From contig JAHEBI010000084.1 in NCBI GenBank assembly GCA_024642325.1, positions 1 to 8,258 of the forward strand: 8,258 bases of DNA, in the 5' to 3' direction. The notes beneath the pieces were generated by a model. It was not told the DNA's origin, made no database searches, and worked only from the letters and a program-made list of their open reading frames with translations. The stretch is from Eudoraea sp. GTDB lineage: Bacteria > Bacteroidota > Bacteroidia > Flavobacteriales > Flavobacteriaceae. Within the stretch, counting starts at the first letter, position 1. Each line of letters begins with the position of its first letter. The translations under genes and the position numbers were made by a program. Of this stretch, positions 6,494 to 8,258 are shown one piece after another.

Positions 6494-8011
6494 ATGAACA
6501 GGAGGAAGATAGAAATAATGGATACAACATTGAGGGATGGTGAACAGACCTCAGGTGTATCCTTTACTGCATCAGAAAAGCTAACCCTGGCAAGACTTCT
6601 TTTAGATGAATTGAAAGTGGATCGCATAGAAGTTGCTTCTGCCAGAGTTTCAGAAGGCGAATTTAAATCGGTTCAACAGATAGCCGACTGGGCTAAGGGC
6701 GTAGGGTATTTGGAGCGCATAGAGGTACTTACTTTTGTAGATAATGGTTTGTCGCTCAAATGGATGAAAAAGGCAGGTGCCAAAGTACAAAACCTTTTAA
6801 CTAAGGGGTCTTTGAATCACCTGATGTATCAGCTTAAAAAAACCCCTGAGGAGCATTTTGCAGATATTGCTGGTGTGCTGAGTCAGGCAGAAAAAGAGGG
6901 AATTATAACTAATATTTACCTTGAAGATTGGAGCAATGGAATGAGAAATTCCCCGGAATATGTTTTTCAATATCTCGACTTCCTTGCTACACAACCCGTC
7001 AAAAGAATTTTATTGCCGGATACCCTGGGTATTTTGACTCATGGCGAAACTTTTGATTATATTTCTCAAATTGTTACCCGTTACCCCGATATACACTTCG
7101 ATTTTCATGGTCACAATGATTATGACCTAAGTGTTGCAAATGTTATGGAAGCCCTGAGGGCAGGTTGTCACGGATTGCACCTAACCATCAATGGCATGGG
7201 AGAACGTGCCGGTAATGCCCCTTTGGCAAGTGTTGTGGCCGTGATCAATGATTTCATGCCCGAAATTGAGATTAATGTGGAGGAGTCTTCACTTTTTAAG
7301 GTGAGTAAACTTGTCTCAACTTTTACAGGATTTGGCATTCCTGCCAACAAGCCTATAGTTGGAGATAATGTATTTACACAAACTGCTGGAATACATGCAG
7401 ATGGAGATAATAAAAAGAATTTATACTTTAATGATTTATTGCCGGAACGCTTCGGAAGAAAACGTAAATACGCTTTAGGCAAGACTTCAGGTAAAGCCAA
7501 TATTCAAAAAAATCTTCAGGAATTGGGACTCACGCTGAATGATGAAGAAGTAAAAAAAGTAACACAACGTATAATTGAATTAGGCGATAAAAAGGAAAAA
7601 GTCACCAAGGAGGACCTTCCATATATTATTTCCGATGTTTTGGACAGTGAGTCTTATCAGAAAAAAATATTTGTAAAATCTTATGTACTTACTCATTCTA
7701 AGGGCCTTAAACCTTCTACAACGGTAGCCGTTGAAATCGATGGTCAATCCTATGAAGAAAATGCCCAGGGAGATGGGCAGTTCGACGCCTTTATGAATGC
7801 GCTGCGAAAAGTCTATAAATCTAAAAAAATAGAACTTCCAATTCTCACTGATTATGCAGTGCGAATACCTCCGGGAAGTAACTCTGATGCCTTATGTGAA
7901 ACTATCATAACCTGGCGGGACAAAGGGAAGGATTTTATTACCCGAGGTCTGGATTCGGATCAGACGGTTTCCGCAATTAAGGCAACTGAAAAAATGCTTA
8001 ATATCATCTGA
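6494..8011 (+). CDS. leuA/cimA: 2-isopropylmalate synthase family enzyme, probably (R)-citramalate synthase type (LeuA/CimA)
   Basis: The family condenses acetyl-CoA with a 2-oxoacid: 3-methyl-2-oxobutanoate for LeuA, pyruvate for CimA. The 505-residue protein has a TIM-barrel catalytic domain (about 4-275), a linker, and a C-terminal allosteric LeuA-dimer domain (about 385-505). Catalytic and metal residues are visible: R14-D15 in TLRDGEQ, E144, H205 and H207 in FHGHND, and N241 in GERAGN. H301 and Y311 (HADGDNKKNLY) fit the acetyl-CoA region. From memory, the sequence aligns almost without gaps to Leptospira interrogans citramalate synthase. Its pyruvate-pocket residues L81, L104 and Y144 correspond to L79, L102 and Y142 here, so I favour citramalate synthase, although databases usually call such proteins 2-isopropylmalate synthase. 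The isoleucine pocket is largely kept (F430, L451, Y454, I458, C468). Start 6494 keeps the first beta strand (KIEIMD); the ATG at 6518, preceded by AGGAGG, would remove it. Confidence 0.93.
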   Translation: MNRRKIEIMDTTLRDGEQTSGVSFTASEKLTLARLLLDELKVDRIEVASARVSEGEFKSVQQIADWAKGVGYLERIEVLTFVDNGLSLKWMKKAGAKVQNLLTKGSLNHLMYQLKKTPEEHFADIAGVLSQAEKEGIITNIYLEDWSNGMRNSPEYVFQYLDFLATQPVKRILLPDTLGILTHGETFDYISQIVTRYPDIHFDFHGHNDYDLSVANVMEALRAGCHGLHLTINGMGERAGNAPLASVVAVINDFMPEIEINVEESSLFKVSKLVSTFTGFGIPANKPIVGDNVFTQTAGIHADGDNKKNLYFNDLLPERFGRKRKYALGKTSGKANIQKNLQELGLTLNDEEVKKVTQRIIELGDKKEKVTKEDLPYIISDVLDSESYQKKIFVKSYVLTHSKGLKPSTTVAVEIDGQSYEENAQGDGQFDAFMNALRKVYKSKKIELPILTDYAVRIPPGSNSDALCETIITWRDKGKDFITRGLDSDQTVSAIKATEKMLNII

Positions 8012-8060
8012 ACAAACTTTAAAATTGATTATTTTCTACTAATTAGAATCAGGATATAAA

Positions 8061-8258
8061 ATGAAATTAAATATTGCCCTATTAGCAGGAGACGGAATTG
8101 GACCGGAAGTCATAGATCAGGCTGTAAAAGTATGTAATGCCATAGCTAAAAAGTTTAATCATGAGATAAATTGGAGACCGGCTTTAACTGGAGCCGCTGC
8201 GATTGACGCTGTAGGAGACCCCTACCCTGATGAAACTCATGAAATATGCGTGACTTCA
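8061..8258 (+). CDS. leuB: 3-isopropylmalate dehydrogenase (LeuB), N-terminal part only
   Basis: Only the first 66 residues are inside the window; the gene continues past the right edge. The N-terminus KLNIALLAGDGIGPEVIDQAVKV is the characteristic start of the isocitrate/isopropylmalate dehydrogenase family, with the GDGIGPEV motif at residues 10-17. The following GAAAIDAVGDPYPDET is typical of LeuB rather than isocitrate dehydrogenase. LeuB oxidises and decarboxylates 3-isopropylmalate with NAD+, and in the citramalate pathway does the same to 3-methylmalate, giving 2-oxobutyrate. AGGA at 8051-8054 is a plausible ribosome site 6 bases before the ATG. The gap of 49 bp from the synthase has no terminator, so it is probably the fourth gene of the operon. 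Confidence 0.95.
   Translation, partial: MKLNIALLAGDGIGPEVIDQAVKVCNAIAKKFNHEINWRPALTGAAAIDAVGDPYPDETHEICVTS

Noticed and set aside
6500..6520. AGGAGG (6500-6505) followed by an in-frame ATG at 6518, resembling a strong alternative start for the leuA/cimA gene
   Set aside because: Starting there would delete KIEIMD, the first strand of the TIM barrel just before the catalytic RDGEQ, and the spacing of 12 bases is long. The AGG AGG codons encode the Arg-Arg of the normal N-terminus. Bacteroidota rarely depend on Shine-Dalgarno pairing.
7168..7500. 110-codon open frame on the minus strand inside the leuA/cimA gene
   Set aside because: It is antisense to the conserved catalytic and acetyl-CoA-binding region and its translation resembles no family I know; a shadow frame.

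Overview
The window looks like a chromosomal segment from a member of the Bacteroidota, most likely the Flavobacteriaceae. The evidence is AT-rich DNA, weak or absent Shine-Dalgarno sequences, promoter -7 elements of the TAnnTTTG type (a perfect TACATTTG lies before leuC), a secreted DUF2911 protein, a secreted M1-type peptidase, and protein sequences that read like flavobacterial family members. I see no mobile elements, CRISPR arrays, tRNAs or rRNAs. This is core metabolism and DNA repair rather than an accessory island.

Layout. (1) Positions 1-714, minus strand: the N-terminal 235-238 residues of a secreted M1-family metallopeptidase that runs off the left edge. (2) 787-2892, plus: recG, the branch-migrating DNA helicase, divergent from the peptidase across a 72-bp gap. 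(3) About 2889-2917: a strong hairpin between the convergent recG and the next gene, probably a shared bidirectional terminator. (4) 2944-4056, minus: a secreted DUF2911 protein with a C-terminal TPR-like helical region. (5) 4057-4411: a 355-bp divergent intergenic region with several palindromes and short repeats and the probable promoter of the following operon. (6) 4412 to the right edge, plus: a branched-chain amino-acid operon, leuC-leuD-(leuA/cimA)-leuB, with short gaps of 33-49 bp; leuB is cut by the window end.

The operon encodes a chain of reactions. A 2-isopropylmalate/citramalate synthase-family enzyme condenses acetyl-CoA with a 2-oxoacid, LeuCD isomerises the product, and LeuB oxidises and decarboxylates it. 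The most interesting point is the synthase. It is usually labelled 2-isopropylmalate synthase, but its sequence follows the Leptospira-type (R)-citramalate synthase, including the residues I recall as the pyruvate-selecting pocket (Leu79, Leu102, Tyr142 here) and most of the isoleucine-sensing pocket in the C-terminal domain. I therefore infer that this operon may make 2-oxobutyrate for isoleucine by the citramalate route, with LeuCDB serving both leucine and isoleucine synthesis. No wholly new system is evident. The second thing worth attention is the palindrome-rich DNA upstream of leuC.
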